DNA of 7,267 nucleotides from NCBI GenBank assembly GCA_018895795.1, contig JAHINZ010000272.1, forward strand, positions 1 through 7,267, written 5' to 3'. A program made the translations under genes and the position numbers. Source of the DNA: Alphaproteobacteria bacterium (GTDB taxonomy: Bacteria > Pseudomonadota > Alphaproteobacteria > Caulobacterales > Caulobacteraceae). Positions 1 to 5,357 of this stretch are shown here, piece after piece (the first letter of the stretch is position 1; each line of letters starts with the position of its first letter). Below the pieces are notes generated by a model that did not search any database, was not told the origin of the DNA, and saw only the letters and a list, made by a program, of their open reading frames with translations.

Positions 1-68
1 GGAAGGCGGGCGCCTCGGATCGGGGTTCAGGATCAAGCCCTCGGCGACGGCCCGGCGGCGCGCAACAG

Positions 69-91
69 GCCTGGGCTGAAATCGCCCAGGC
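69..91. other. 8-bp GC-rich hairpin
   Basis: GCCTGGGC (69-76) and GCCCAGGC (84-91) are perfectly complementary around the 7-nt loop TGAAATC. No T-run follows, so this is not a textbook intrinsic terminator. It could be part of a structured transcript or mark the end of an upstream gene outside the window. Confidence 0.5.
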
Positions 92-191
92 GGTCTGGAC
101 GGGGTCGCCAACCCCTCCACCCGTCGGGGGCCTAGCTACCGGAGCGGGTTAAAACCCCGCCAATCCCGGCGATGCTCCCGAAGAACGGCTG

Positions 192-263
192 CGCGGAGCG
201 TTCGTCTTCGTCGAAACGGTACTTACACAAACTCTCATCCGGGCGAGGCCCGGACGCTCCGCG
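192..263. other. Nested stem-loop: 10-bp closing stem with an inner hairpin
   Basis: CGCGGAGCGT (192-201) pairs perfectly with ACGCTCCGCG (254-263). Directly against the 3' arm sits a second hairpin, CCGGGC-GAG-GCCCGG (239-253), so the two helices could stack. The rest of the enclosed loop (202-238) is less GC-rich. It lies about 240 bp before hisD. It might be a small RNA, a leader element or a protein-binding site; I recognise no named RNA family. Confidence 0.45.
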
Positions 264-306
264 ACCCTTCCCATCCCTTCAGCGGGTTTCCGCGTGAGGT
301 CGCGAA

Positions 307-356
307 CACTTGCCCCCTCCGGATGCTGCGCATCCTCCTCCCCCGGAGGGGGAAGA
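307..356 (-). repeat. GC-rich intergenic repeat, copy A (inverted relative to copy B)
   Basis: The reverse complement of this stretch matches 375-422 almost base for base except in the centre. It folds as CCCCCTCC (313-320) paired with GGAGGGGG (345-352), enclosing an inner hairpin GGATGC-TGC-GCATCC (321-335) and a one-sided bulge, TCCTCCCCC (336-344). It resembles the short GC-rich intergenic repeats scattered through Caulobacter-type genomes, though I cannot count other copies from this window. Confidence 0.75.
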
Positions 357-374
357 GGAAACGCGCCGACCTCA

Positions 375-422
375 TCTTCCCCCTCCGGGGGAGGAGCGCC
401 GCAGGCGCGGAGGGGGCGAGTG
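375..422 (+). repeat. GC-rich intergenic repeat, copy B
   Basis: This is the oppositely oriented partner of copy A, 18 bp away. The outer stem is CCCCCTCC (379-386) with GGAGGGGG (409-416). The inner hairpin is GCGCC-GCA-GGCGC (396-408), and the bulge GGGGGAGGA (387-395) matches the complement of the bulge in copy A. The inner stem sequence differs from copy A, but both remain fully paired around a GCA loop (TGC on copy A's plus strand). The two copies could also pair with each other as one long hairpin ending about 80 nt before the hisD start. Confidence 0.75.
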
Positions 423-503
423 GCCGAGGATCGACGCCAGCTGGAGGCGGCCATGATCGCCACCCCCCTTGTCTCCCCGGGAAAAACCCGCATCTACACC
501 CTC

Positions 504-1799
504 ATGCGCCGCTTTGATTTTTCCGCCCCCGACTTCGCCGCCGCCTTCAAGGCGTTCCTCGATGAGCCTCGGGGCTCGCCGGCCGACGTCGACGCCTCGG
601 TCGCCGGGGTGCTCGAGGCCGTCCGCACCGGCGGTCTGCCGGCGGTGCTGGACCTGACCCGCAAGTTCGACCGCGTCGACCTGACCGAACAGACCGTCCG
701 GGTCACCGCCGAGGAGATCGAGGCCGGAGCGGCCCAGACCCCCGCTGACGTGCGCGAGGCCATCGCCTTCGCCGCCGCCCGTATTCGCGCCTATCACACC
801 CGCCAGCGCCCGGCCGACCAGGCCTGGACCGATGAGGCCGGGGTCCAGCTGGGCTGGCGCTGGACGCCGATCGAGGCCGTCGGCGTCTATGTGCCCGGCG
901 GTCGGGCGGCCTATCCCTCGACCGTGCTGATGAACGCCGTGCCCGCCCAGGTGGCCGGGGTCGACCGCATCGCCATGGTCACCCCGCCCGGCAAGCTGCA
1001 ACCGGCCGTGCTGGCCGCCGCCAAGGAAGCCGGCGTCACCGAGATCTGGCGCATCGGCGGGGCCCAGGCCGTGGCGGCCCTGGCCTATGGGGCCGGACCC
1101 ATTCTGCCGGTCGACAAGATCGTCGGCCCCGGCAACGCCTATGTCACCGCCGCCAAGCGCCGCCTGTATGGCGTGGTCGGCATCGACGCTCTGGCCGGGC
1201 CCTCCGAGATCGTCGTCGTGGCCGACAACAAGAACAATCCCGACTGGATCGCCGCCGACCTGCTGAGCCAGGCCGAGCACGACCCCGCCGCCCAGTCGAT
1301 CCTGATCACCGATGATCCGGCCTTCGCCGACGCCGTCGAGGCCGCGGTCCTCGAACGTCTGAAGACCCTGGCCACAGGCCAGGACGCCGCCGCCTCGTGG
1401 CGCGACCACGGCGCGGTGATCATCGCCCCGCTGGACCAGAGCCCGGCCCTGGTCGACGCCATCGCGCCCGAGCACGTCGAGTTCGCGGTTGACGAGCCCG
1501 AGCGCCTGTCGGACCGCGTGCGTCACGCCGGGGCGATCTTCCTGGGCCGCCTGACGCCGGAAGCCATCGGCGACTATGTGGCCGGTTCCAACCACGTGCT
1601 GCCCACCAGCCGCGCGGCGCGCTTCCAGTCGGGGCTGTCGATCTATGACTTCCTCAAGCGCACCTCGATCGTGAAATGCGACACGGCCGCGTTCGGGATC
1701 CTGGGACCCCACACCGCCGCCCTGGCCACCGCCGAGGGGCTGCCGGCCCACGCCCTTTCGGCGCAAATCCGGCTGGACCGGTTGCCATCGGCCGACTGA
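504..1799 (+). CDS. hisD: Histidinol dehydrogenase HisD
   Basis: A 431-residue cytoplasmic enzyme that catalyses the last two steps of histidine synthesis, oxidising L-histidinol through histidinal to L-histidine with two NAD+. All expected active-site positions of the family are visible: the zinc ligands Q256 and H259 in SQAEHD, D357 in GDYVAGSNH and H416 in GLPAHALS, and the catalytic pair E323-H324 in APEHVEF. The length is close to the E. coli enzyme (434 aa). I chose ATG 504 because MRRFDF matches how family members usually begin. An in-frame ATG at 453 has a much better ribosome site (GGAGG at 443-447), so the start is uncertain. The frame stays open further upstream through the repeat, which I take as chance. 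No other his genes are nearby. The next gene begins 21 nt downstream, suggesting co-transcription. Confidence 0.96.
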   Translation: MRRFDFSAPDFAAAFKAFLDEPRGSPADVDASVAGVLEAVRTGGLPAVLDLTRKFDRVDLTEQTVRVTAEEIEAGAAQTPADVREAIAFAAARIRAYHTRQRPADQAWTDEAGVQLGWRWTPIEAVGVYVPGGRAAYPSTVLMNAVPAQVAGVDRIAMVTPPGKLQPAVLAAAKEAGVTEIWRIGGAQAVAALAYGAGPILPVDKIVGPGNAYVTAAKRRLYGVVGIDALAGPSEIVVVADNKNNPDWIAADLLSQAEHDPAAQSILITDDPAFADAVEAAVLERLKTLATGQDAAASWRDHGAVIIAPLDQSPALVDAIAPEHVEFAVDEPERLSDRVRHAGAIFLGRLTPEAIGDYVAGSNHVLPTSRAARFQSGLSIYDFLKRTSIVKCDTAAFGILGPHTAALATAEGLPAHALSAQIRLDRLPSAD

Positions 1800-1820
1800 C
1801 GCGTAACTCTGTGGCGACCC

Positions 1821-2297
1821 ATGACCGACGCCCTCGCCAGCCAACACCTGAAGTCCATCGTCATTGACGACGACAGCCTCGCCGCCGCCTCGCGCGACCA
1901 GGAGCAGGAGCGGCAGGTCGCCATCTTCGATCTGCTGGATTCGAACTATTTCGAACCGGCCGACGCCAAGGGCGGGCCTTACGATCTGAAGCTGTCGCTA
2001 ATCGAGAACCGTCTGGCCTTCGACATCGCCGGTCCGGACTATGCGCGCCGCCACCTGCTGTCCCTGTCGCCCTTCAAGGGGGTGATCAAGGACTACTTCA
2101 TGATCTGCGACAGCTATTACTCGGCTATCCGCAATTCCACGCCGCAGCAGATCGAGGCCTTGGACATGGGGCGTCGCGGTTTGCACAACGAGGGCTCGTC
2201 CCTGCTGCGCGAGCGCCTGGAGGGCAAGGTCAAGACCGACCTGGACAGCGCGCGTCGCCTGTTCACCTTGATCTGCGCGCTGCACTGGCGAGGCTAG
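1821..2297 (+). CDS. UPF0262 family protein
   Basis: A 158-residue soluble protein that I assign to the uncharacterised UPF0262 family, from overall sequence and from its place directly after hisD, which I recall as usual in alphaproteobacteria. It starts with an acidic segment (IDDDS at about 15-19), then a charged stretch rich in Glu, Gln and Arg. The central part holds SPFKGVIKDYFMICDSYYSAI (about residues 82-102), and the C-terminus is helical and charged, ending in ALHWRG. I see no signal peptide, membrane segment or catalytic motif. The start follows hisD by 21 nt with no clear Shine-Dalgarno sequence, so it may rely on coupling to hisD. The phosphatase gene begins 5 nt after its stop. 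Function unknown. Confidence 0.88.
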   Translation: MTDALASQHLKSIVIDDDSLAAASRDQEQERQVAIFDLLDSNYFEPADAKGGPYDLKLSLIENRLAFDIAGPDYARRHLLSLSPFKGVIKDYFMICDSYYSAIRNSTPQQIEALDMGRRGLHNEGSSLLRERLEGKVKTDLDSARRLFTLICALHWRG

Positions 2298-2302
2298 GGC
2301 GC

Positions 2303-2758
2303 GTGCCTGATCTGCCGGACGCCGTGCTGTTCGCCTGCAACTACAACCGGGTTCGCTCCCCGATGGCCGAGGGCCTGTTCAAACGCTTTTACGGAACCCG
2401 GGCCTTCACTGATTCGTGCGGGCTGCGCGGCGACCCGACCGGGGAGGGGATCGACCCCTTCGTGATCGCGGTGATGGACGAGATCGGGCTGGACGTCTCC
2501 GGCCACAAACCCAAGACCTTCGCCGAGCTGGAGGACGGCAGTTTCGACGTCGTCGTCTCCCTCACACCCGAGGCCCAGCACCGCGCCGTCGAGCTGGCGC
2601 GGGACCGGGCGGTCGATATCGAGTACTGGCCGACCCACGACCCCACCCTGTCTGACGGTTCGCGCGAGGCTCGGCTGGAGGCTTATCGCGAGGTCCGAGA
2701 CGGCCTCGCGGACGCCATCAAGAGACGTTTCGGCGCGCCATCGACGTTTGGGGGGTGA
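2303..2758 (+). CDS. Low-molecular-weight protein tyrosine phosphatase family protein
   Basis: A 151-residue cytoplasmic protein of the family that includes LMW tyrosine phosphatases and thioredoxin-coupled arsenate reductases. The phosphate-binding loop is present near the N-terminus: C12-N-Y-N-R-V-R18-S19, the C-x5-R-S motif, followed by PMAEGLFKR as in family members. The general-acid Asp is probably D113 in WPTHDPT. The second half is helical and charged. The start is GTG 2303, with GAGG at 2290-2293 nine bases upstream, 5 nt after the UPF0262 stop. The chromosomal setting with housekeeping genes, and no ars genes, favours a phosphatase role over arsenic resistance, but the substrate is unknown. 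The infA promoter candidate overlaps the 3' end of this gene. Confidence 0.87.
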   Translation: MPDLPDAVLFACNYNRVRSPMAEGLFKRFYGTRAFTDSCGLRGDPTGEGIDPFVIAVMDEIGLDVSGHKPKTFAELEDGSFDVVVSLTPEAQHRAVELARDRAVDIEYWPTHDPTLSDGSREARLEAYREVRDGLADAIKRRFGAPSTFGG

Positions 2759-2770
2759 ATGCGCTATAGA
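2741..2770 (+). promoter_or_regulatory. Candidate housekeeping promoter for infA
   Basis: TCGACG (2741-2746) matches five of six bases of the Caulobacter -35 core TTGACG, and GCTATAGA (2763-2770) matches the start of the -10 pattern GCTANAWC. The spacing is slightly longer than the usual 10-14. It overlaps the end of the phosphatase gene and would give infA a leader of roughly 80 nt containing a hairpin. A similar CTATAGA occurs before tRNA-Phe. Confidence 0.5.
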
Positions 2771-2787
2771 GGCGCCTCGCCGCGACG

Positions 2788-2817
2788 GCCCGCCTCCCGA
2801 CCTCCTGTCGGGCGGGC
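2788..2817 (+). other. Hairpin in the infA leader
   Basis: GCCCGCC-TCC-CGAC (2788-2801) pairs with GTCGGGCGGGC (2807-2817), with a three-base TCC bulge and a CTCCT loop. It is followed by CTGTGCGGC rather than a T-run, so it is a leader structure or a weak terminator for the phosphatase gene. The loop contains a Shine-Dalgarno complement-like CTCCT, which may be chance. Confidence 0.5.
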
Positions 2818-2854
2818 CTGTGCGGCTATCTGTTTGCCCTAACTGAGAGGCCTG

Positions 2855-3073
2855 ATGGCTAAGGAAGAACTCCTCGAGTTTCCCGGCACGGTCAGCGAAT
2901 TGCTGCCCAACGCGACCTTTCGCGTGACGCTGGAAAACGATCACGAGATCATCGCCCATACCGCCGGCAAGATGCGCAAGAACCGCATTCGCGTCCTGGC
3001 CGGCGACAAGGTGCTGGTTGAGATGACGCCCTACGATCTGACCAAGGGCCGTATCACTTACCGGTTCAAGTAG
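2855..3073 (+). CDS. infA: Translation initiation factor IF-1
   Basis: A 72-residue cytoplasmic protein, the usual length for IF-1. It is a single OB-fold domain that binds the 30S A site and works with IF-2 and IF-3 to control initiator tRNA selection. The sequence is typical throughout: MAKEELLEFPGTV at the N-terminus, then LPNATFRVTLEN, the TAGKMRKNRIRVLAGD core, and TPYDLTKGRITYRFK at the end. A GAGAGG at 2844-2849 lies five bases before the ATG. The gene has its own 96-nt upstream gap with a promoter candidate and a hairpin. It is followed after only 5 nt by maf, so it probably heads the infA-maf-RNase-yacG unit. Confidence 0.98.
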   Translation: MAKEELLEFPGTVSELLPNATFRVTLENDHEIIAHTAGKMRKNRIRVLAGDKVLVEMTPYDLTKGRITYRFK

Positions 3074-3078
3074 GGCTG

Positions 3079-3675
3079 ATGGCCGCTCTGATGGCCGTCC
3101 AGCCGTCGCTGGTCCTGGCCAGCGCCAGCCCCCGGCGCCTCGACCTGCTGGCGCAGGTCGGCGTCAAGCCCGACCGGATCGATCCCGCCGACATCGATGA
3201 AACCCCGCTTCGCGACGAGACCCCGCGTCGCCACGCCCTTCGTCTGGCCTCGGCCAAGGCGGCGGTCGTGGCCCTCAGGGCGCGAGGCGACTTCGTGCTG
3301 GCCGCCGACACCGTGGTCGCGGTGGGACGGCGCATCCTGCCCAAGGCCGAGACCGAGGACCAGGCGCGCAAGTGCCTGGCCTTGCTATCGGGCCGTAATC
3401 ACAAGGTCTTGACCGCGATCGCGGTCGTGGCGCCCGATGGCCGCATGGCCTCGCGGCTGGTCGAGACCCGCGTCCAGGTCAAGGTGCTGTCCGACGCCGA
3501 GCGCGCGGCCTATCTGGCCGGCGGCGAATGGCGCGGCAAGGCGGGCGGCTATGCCGTCCAGGGCGTGGCGGGCGGTTTCATCATCGACCTGCACGGCTCC
3601 TATACCGGCGTCGTCGGCCTGCCGCTGTACGAGACGCTGAACCTGCTGCGCGGCCTGGGCTGGACCGGCCAATGA
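3079..3675 (+). CDS. maf: Maf-family nucleoside triphosphate pyrophosphatase
   Basis: A 198-residue cytoplasmic enzyme that hydrolyses NTPs to NMP and pyrophosphate, thought to remove modified or excess nucleotides and linked to division control in some bacteria. Family motifs are all visible: SASPRR at 15-20 (phosphate binding), AADTVV at 75-80 with D77 as the likely catalytic or metal-binding Asp, SGRNHKVLT at 104-112, KAGGYAVQG at 154-162, and GSYTGVVGLPLYET at 173-186. The KAGGYxxQG form points to the YhdE-like (dTTP/UTP) branch rather than the YceF (7-methyl-GTP) branch. The start could be ATG 3079 (5 nt after infA) or the in-frame ATG 3091; the second would remove MAAL. The stop overlaps the next gene's start by ATGA. 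Confidence 0.95.
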   Translation: MAALMAVQPSLVLASASPRRLDLLAQVGVKPDRIDPADIDETPLRDETPRRHALRLASAKAAVVALRARGDFVLAADTVVAVGRRILPKAETEDQARKCLALLSGRNHKVLTAIAVVAPDGRMASRLVETRVQVKVLSDAERAAYLAGGEWRGKAGGYAVQGVAGGFIIDLHGSYTGVVGLPLYETLNLLRGLGWTGQ

Positions 3676-4715
3676 GCGAGCGCAGGGCTTATCTCTACAA
3701 GGGCGTCGGCGAGACCGTCGGCGTCGTCACGCTGGACGGCCAACCCGAACGGATCATCGCCACCTGGGACGGCGACGATCCGCTGGACGTCGAGGGCGTC
3801 CGCGGCGTCGCCCGCATCCGCAAGATCGAAAAGGCCTTCGCCTCGGCCTTCGTCCAGCTGCCCGGCGGCCAGGACGTCCTTCTGCCCCTGCGCCCCGACA
3901 TGCCCAAGCTGGTCGAGGGCGGCCTGGTCGAGATCGAGATTCGCACGCCCTCGCGCCGCGACAAGGCCGCCGTGGCCCGCTTCATCGGGGAAGGGGAGGG
4001 CGAGCCGCGTGTGCTCGAGCCCGCCTTCACCGTGGAGCAGCAGCTTCGCCTGTTGGTGAAGTCCGGATCGCCGACCCTGGGCGAGGCGGCCCTGGCCGCG
4101 GTCGAGGCCGCCGAGGCCGAGGCGCTGGAGACGGTCTTCGCCCTGCCGGGCGGCGGCGACATCAGCGTTGAGCCGACCCGGGCCCTGGTGGCGATCGATG
4201 TCGATCTCGGCGCGCGTGAAGGCCTCGACGCCAAGCGCGCTGCGCGGCAGGCCAACATGGCCGCCTTGAGCCTCGCGGCCCGGGTCCTGCGCCTCAAGGG
4301 GCTGGGCGGCATCGTCGTCTTTGACCTAGTGGGGCGCGGCCATGACGGTCAGGCCATGGTCACCGCGGCCCGCAACGCCTTCGCGGCGGACAATCCGGCC
4401 GTGGCCATCGGCGCGATCAGCCGCTTCGGCACGCTGGAGATGACCATTCCCCGGCGCGGCCGGTCGATTCTCGATCGGCTGCAGGACGCTGACGGCCAGG
4501 CCCGTCCCGAGTTTGTCGCCCGGCGTTTGGCGAGGGCCTTGGAGCGGGAAGGCCGCGCCGATCCCGGCGGACGGCTGACGGCCCGCTGCGCGCCGGCCGT
4601 GGCCGAGGCCTTCGCCGCGCTCGATGCGGGGGTGGCCGATCGCCTGGGCCGCCGATTCGCGATTGAAGCCGCGCCCGGTTGGGCCGTCGACCGCCTGGAG
4701 GTGTCCGCATCATGA
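3672..4715 (+). CDS. Short ribonuclease E/G family protein
   Basis: A 347-residue protein with the RNase E/G catalytic fold but shorter than E. coli RNase G (489 aa). The N-terminal third holds a degenerate S1-like region (RGVARIRKIEKAFASAFVQLPG, about 44-65; EGGLVEIEI at 82-90). The DNase-I-like part has the two metal-binding Asp residues D176 in ALVAIDVDLG and D218 in GGIVVFDLVG, 42 apart as expected (43 in E. coli RNase E, D303 and D346), then ISRFGTLEMTIPRRG at 249-263. The E. coli Asn of IDINS is Asp (D178) here. The zinc-link CPxCxG motif and any long C-terminal scaffold are missing. The ATG overlaps the maf stop (ATGA). An in-frame opening further upstream inside maf is a shadow. It probably cleaves single-stranded RNA, but activity is inferred. 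Confidence 0.9.
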   Translation: MSERRAYLYKGVGETVGVVTLDGQPERIIATWDGDDPLDVEGVRGVARIRKIEKAFASAFVQLPGGQDVLLPLRPDMPKLVEGGLVEIEIRTPSRRDKAAVARFIGEGEGEPRVLEPAFTVEQQLRLLVKSGSPTLGEAALAAVEAAEAEALETVFALPGGGDISVEPTRALVAIDVDLGAREGLDAKRAARQANMAALSLAARVLRLKGLGGIVVFDLVGRGHDGQAMVTAARNAFAADNPAVAIGAISRFGTLEMTIPRRGRSILDRLQDADGQARPEFVARRLARALEREGRADPGGRLTARCAPAVAEAFAALDAGVADRLGRRFAIEAAPGWAVDRLEVSAS

Positions 4716-4891
4716 GCAGCAAGTGCCCCCTGTGCGGCAAGCCGGCGGATCCGGTCGCCCGCCCCTTCTGCTCCAAGCGGTGCGCCGACGTGGATCTGCA
4801 ACGCTGGCTGTCGGGCCGATACGTCGTCCCGGGAACCGATGAAGATGAGGAAAATCCGCTGTCGGAAGAGATCGTCAGGAATGACGATTAG
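4712..4891 (+). CDS. yacG: YacG-family zinc-finger protein (DNA gyrase inhibitor)
   Basis: A 59-residue protein, slightly shorter than E. coli YacG (65 aa). YacG binds the GyrB C-terminal region and blocks DNA binding by gyrase. The zinc site is clear: C5-x2-C8-x11-C20-x3-C24, followed by the family's DLQRWLSGRYVVPG (28-41) and an acidic tail (DEDEENPLSEE) that is probably disordered. The start is fixed by overlap with the RNase stop (ATGA, 4712-4715) and a strong GGAGGTG at 4697-4703, eight bases upstream, so it can be translated independently as well as by coupling. The gene ends the infA unit, and the tRNA promoter follows. Confidence 0.94.
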   Translation: MSSKCPLCGKPADPVARPFCSKRCADVDLQRWLSGRYVVPGTDEDEENPLSEEIVRNDD

Positions 4892-4896
4892 GGCGC

Positions 4897-4925
4897 TGGA
4901 CATCCAAATCGGCCTCGCCTATAGA
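4897..4925 (+). promoter_or_regulatory. Candidate promoter for tRNA-Phe
   Basis: TGGACAT (4897-4903) and CCTATAGA (4918-4925) are separated by 14 bp. They resemble the Caulobacter housekeeping pattern TTGACGS-N10-14-GCTANAWC, with mismatches in both boxes. It lies in the 92-bp gap after yacG and shares CTATAGA with the infA candidate. Confidence 0.5.
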
Positions 4926-4933
4926 CGCGGCTC

Positions 4934-4974
4934 CCCGCCGTAAGGCGGGTGCTGAAACGGTTTTCGAACCGTTT
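4934..4974 (+). other. Tandem hairpins in the tRNA-Phe leader
   Basis: CCCGCC-GTAA-GGCGGG (4934-4949) is a 6-bp stem. AAACGGTT-TTCG-AACCGTTT (4955-4974) is an 8-bp perfect stem with a UUCG loop, ending nine bases before the mature tRNA. They may terminate transcription from yacG or serve in processing of the tRNA 5' leader. There is no true T-run after either. Confidence 0.6.
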
Positions 4975-4983
4975 AGGCCAAGG

Positions 4984-5059
4984 GCCTGGGTAGCTCAGTT
5001 GGTAGAGCAGCGGATTGAAAATCCGCGTGTCGGTGGTTCGAATCCGCCCCCAGGCACCA
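4984..5059 (+). tRNA. tRNA-Phe (anticodon GAA)
   Basis: A complete 76-nt cloverleaf. The acceptor GCCTGGG (4984-4990) pairs with CCCAGGC (5049-5055), the discriminator is A, and CCA is encoded (5057-5059). The D arm contains AGCTCAGTTGGTAGAGC. The anticodon arm is GCGGA-TTGAAAA-TCCGC, giving GAA for Phe. The T arm has the canonical GGTTCGAATCC. A T-rich stretch (TATTTTCTTCC) follows directly and may help end transcription. Confidence 0.98.
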
Positions 5060-5267
5060 TATTTTCTTCCGTTTCAGTCTTGTTCGCGACGCTCAGCCGC
5101 CGTCTTGCGGACCGCCCGAGCCCGTCGAGGCTCCGCCCGAACGACGCCGCCGTCTTCAGTGACGGTTCTATGTCACGGGGCCCCGGGTCGTCGCACCTTG
5201 GCGACCGCCTCTGATCACCCGGGCGCCTCTCACTGATCAACCAGTGTTTTGTTTTCATGCTGCGCTG

Positions 5268-5287
5268 CAGCACGAATATTCGTGCTG
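5268..5287. promoter_or_regulatory. Perfect 20-bp palindrome, candidate operator
   Basis: CAGCACGAATATTCGTGCTG equals its own reverse complement with no spacer, which suits a homodimeric regulator better than an RNA hairpin. It lies about 385 bp before the exbB ATG and about 170 bp before the upstream ATG at 5454. It does not match the Fur box I know (TGATAAT-type arms). The 5' arm can alternatively pair within GCTGC-GCT-GCAGC (5259-5271). Confidence 0.6.
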
Positions 5288-5289
5288 AC

Positions 5290-5325
5290 AGGGAAAAGTC
5301 ACCCTTAATTCCTGATTTCCCTTTT
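5290..5325 (+). terminator. Weak terminator-like hairpin
   Basis: AGGGAAA (5290-5296) pairs with TTTCCCT (5316-5322), and the 3' arm runs into TTTT. The 19-nt loop and A/U-rich stem make this weak. It might end read-through from tRNA-Phe. Confidence 0.25.
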
Positions 5326-5341
5326 GTGCACTGCGGCATGA

Positions 5342-5357
5342 GGGGGGCGCACCCCCC
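5342..5357. repeat. G6/C6 inverted repeat
   Basis: GGGGGG-CGCA-CCCCCC forms a very stable 6-bp hairpin, with one extra C after it. It has no T-run. It sits between the palindrome and the promoter candidates of exbB. Confidence 0.55.

Larger units (their letters stand above)
1..503. other. Gene-free leader region upstream of hisD, rich in inverted repeats
   Basis: I see no supportable gene here. Open frames exist at the left edge (for example one ending in TAA at 150-152), but they lack the third-position GC bias of the genes further right. What stands out is symmetry: an 8-bp stem with a 7-nt loop at 69-91, a 5-bp stem at 101-115, a 5-bp GCGGG/CCCGC stem at 144-160, a 10-bp stem at 192-201/254-263 enclosing a smaller hairpin, and two inverted repeat copies at 307-356 and 375-422. 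The left part may include the end and terminator of an upstream gene, and the right part the hisD promoter and leader. I cannot place a convincing promoter. Confidence 0.6.

Noticed and set aside
96..115. T-arm-like segment suggesting a tmRNA-type element
   Set aside because: GGACGGGG-loop-CCCC resembles a T stem, but the loop lacks TTCRA, there is no matching acceptor arm, and no tag-peptide sequence is seen.
3..152. Possible tail of an upstream gene ending in TAA at 150-152
   Set aside because: Only 49 codons, with third-position GC no higher than the surrounding DNA and no recognisable protein end; other frames look equally good.
149..493. Minus-strand open frame over the repeat pair before hisD
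   Set aside because: Most of the frame is repeat sequence; composition is biased and there is no domain or ribosome site.
294..503. N-terminal extension of hisD to ATG 294
   Set aside because: It would translate the intergenic repeat and add 70 unrelated residues; HisD length and N-terminus fit ATG 504, or at most 453.
372..1847. Long minus-strand open frame (491 codons) opposite hisD
   Set aside because: It is the Gly/Gln/His-rich shadow of the GC-rich hisD frame, with no recognisable domain, while the plus-strand frame has every HisD motif.
2303..2758. Arsenic-resistance arsC
   Set aside because: The fold family overlaps with arsenate reductases, but no ars genes are present and the setting is housekeeping.
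3528..3671. N-terminal extension of the RNase E/G gene inside maf
   Set aside because: Arg/Pro-rich shadow of the maf frame; the ATGA overlap at 3672 gives the expected protein start.
4995..5339. Minus-strand open frame starting beyond tRNA-Phe and ending inside it
   Set aside because: Its end (VPGGGFEPPTRGF) is the familiar artefact of translating a tRNA gene backwards.
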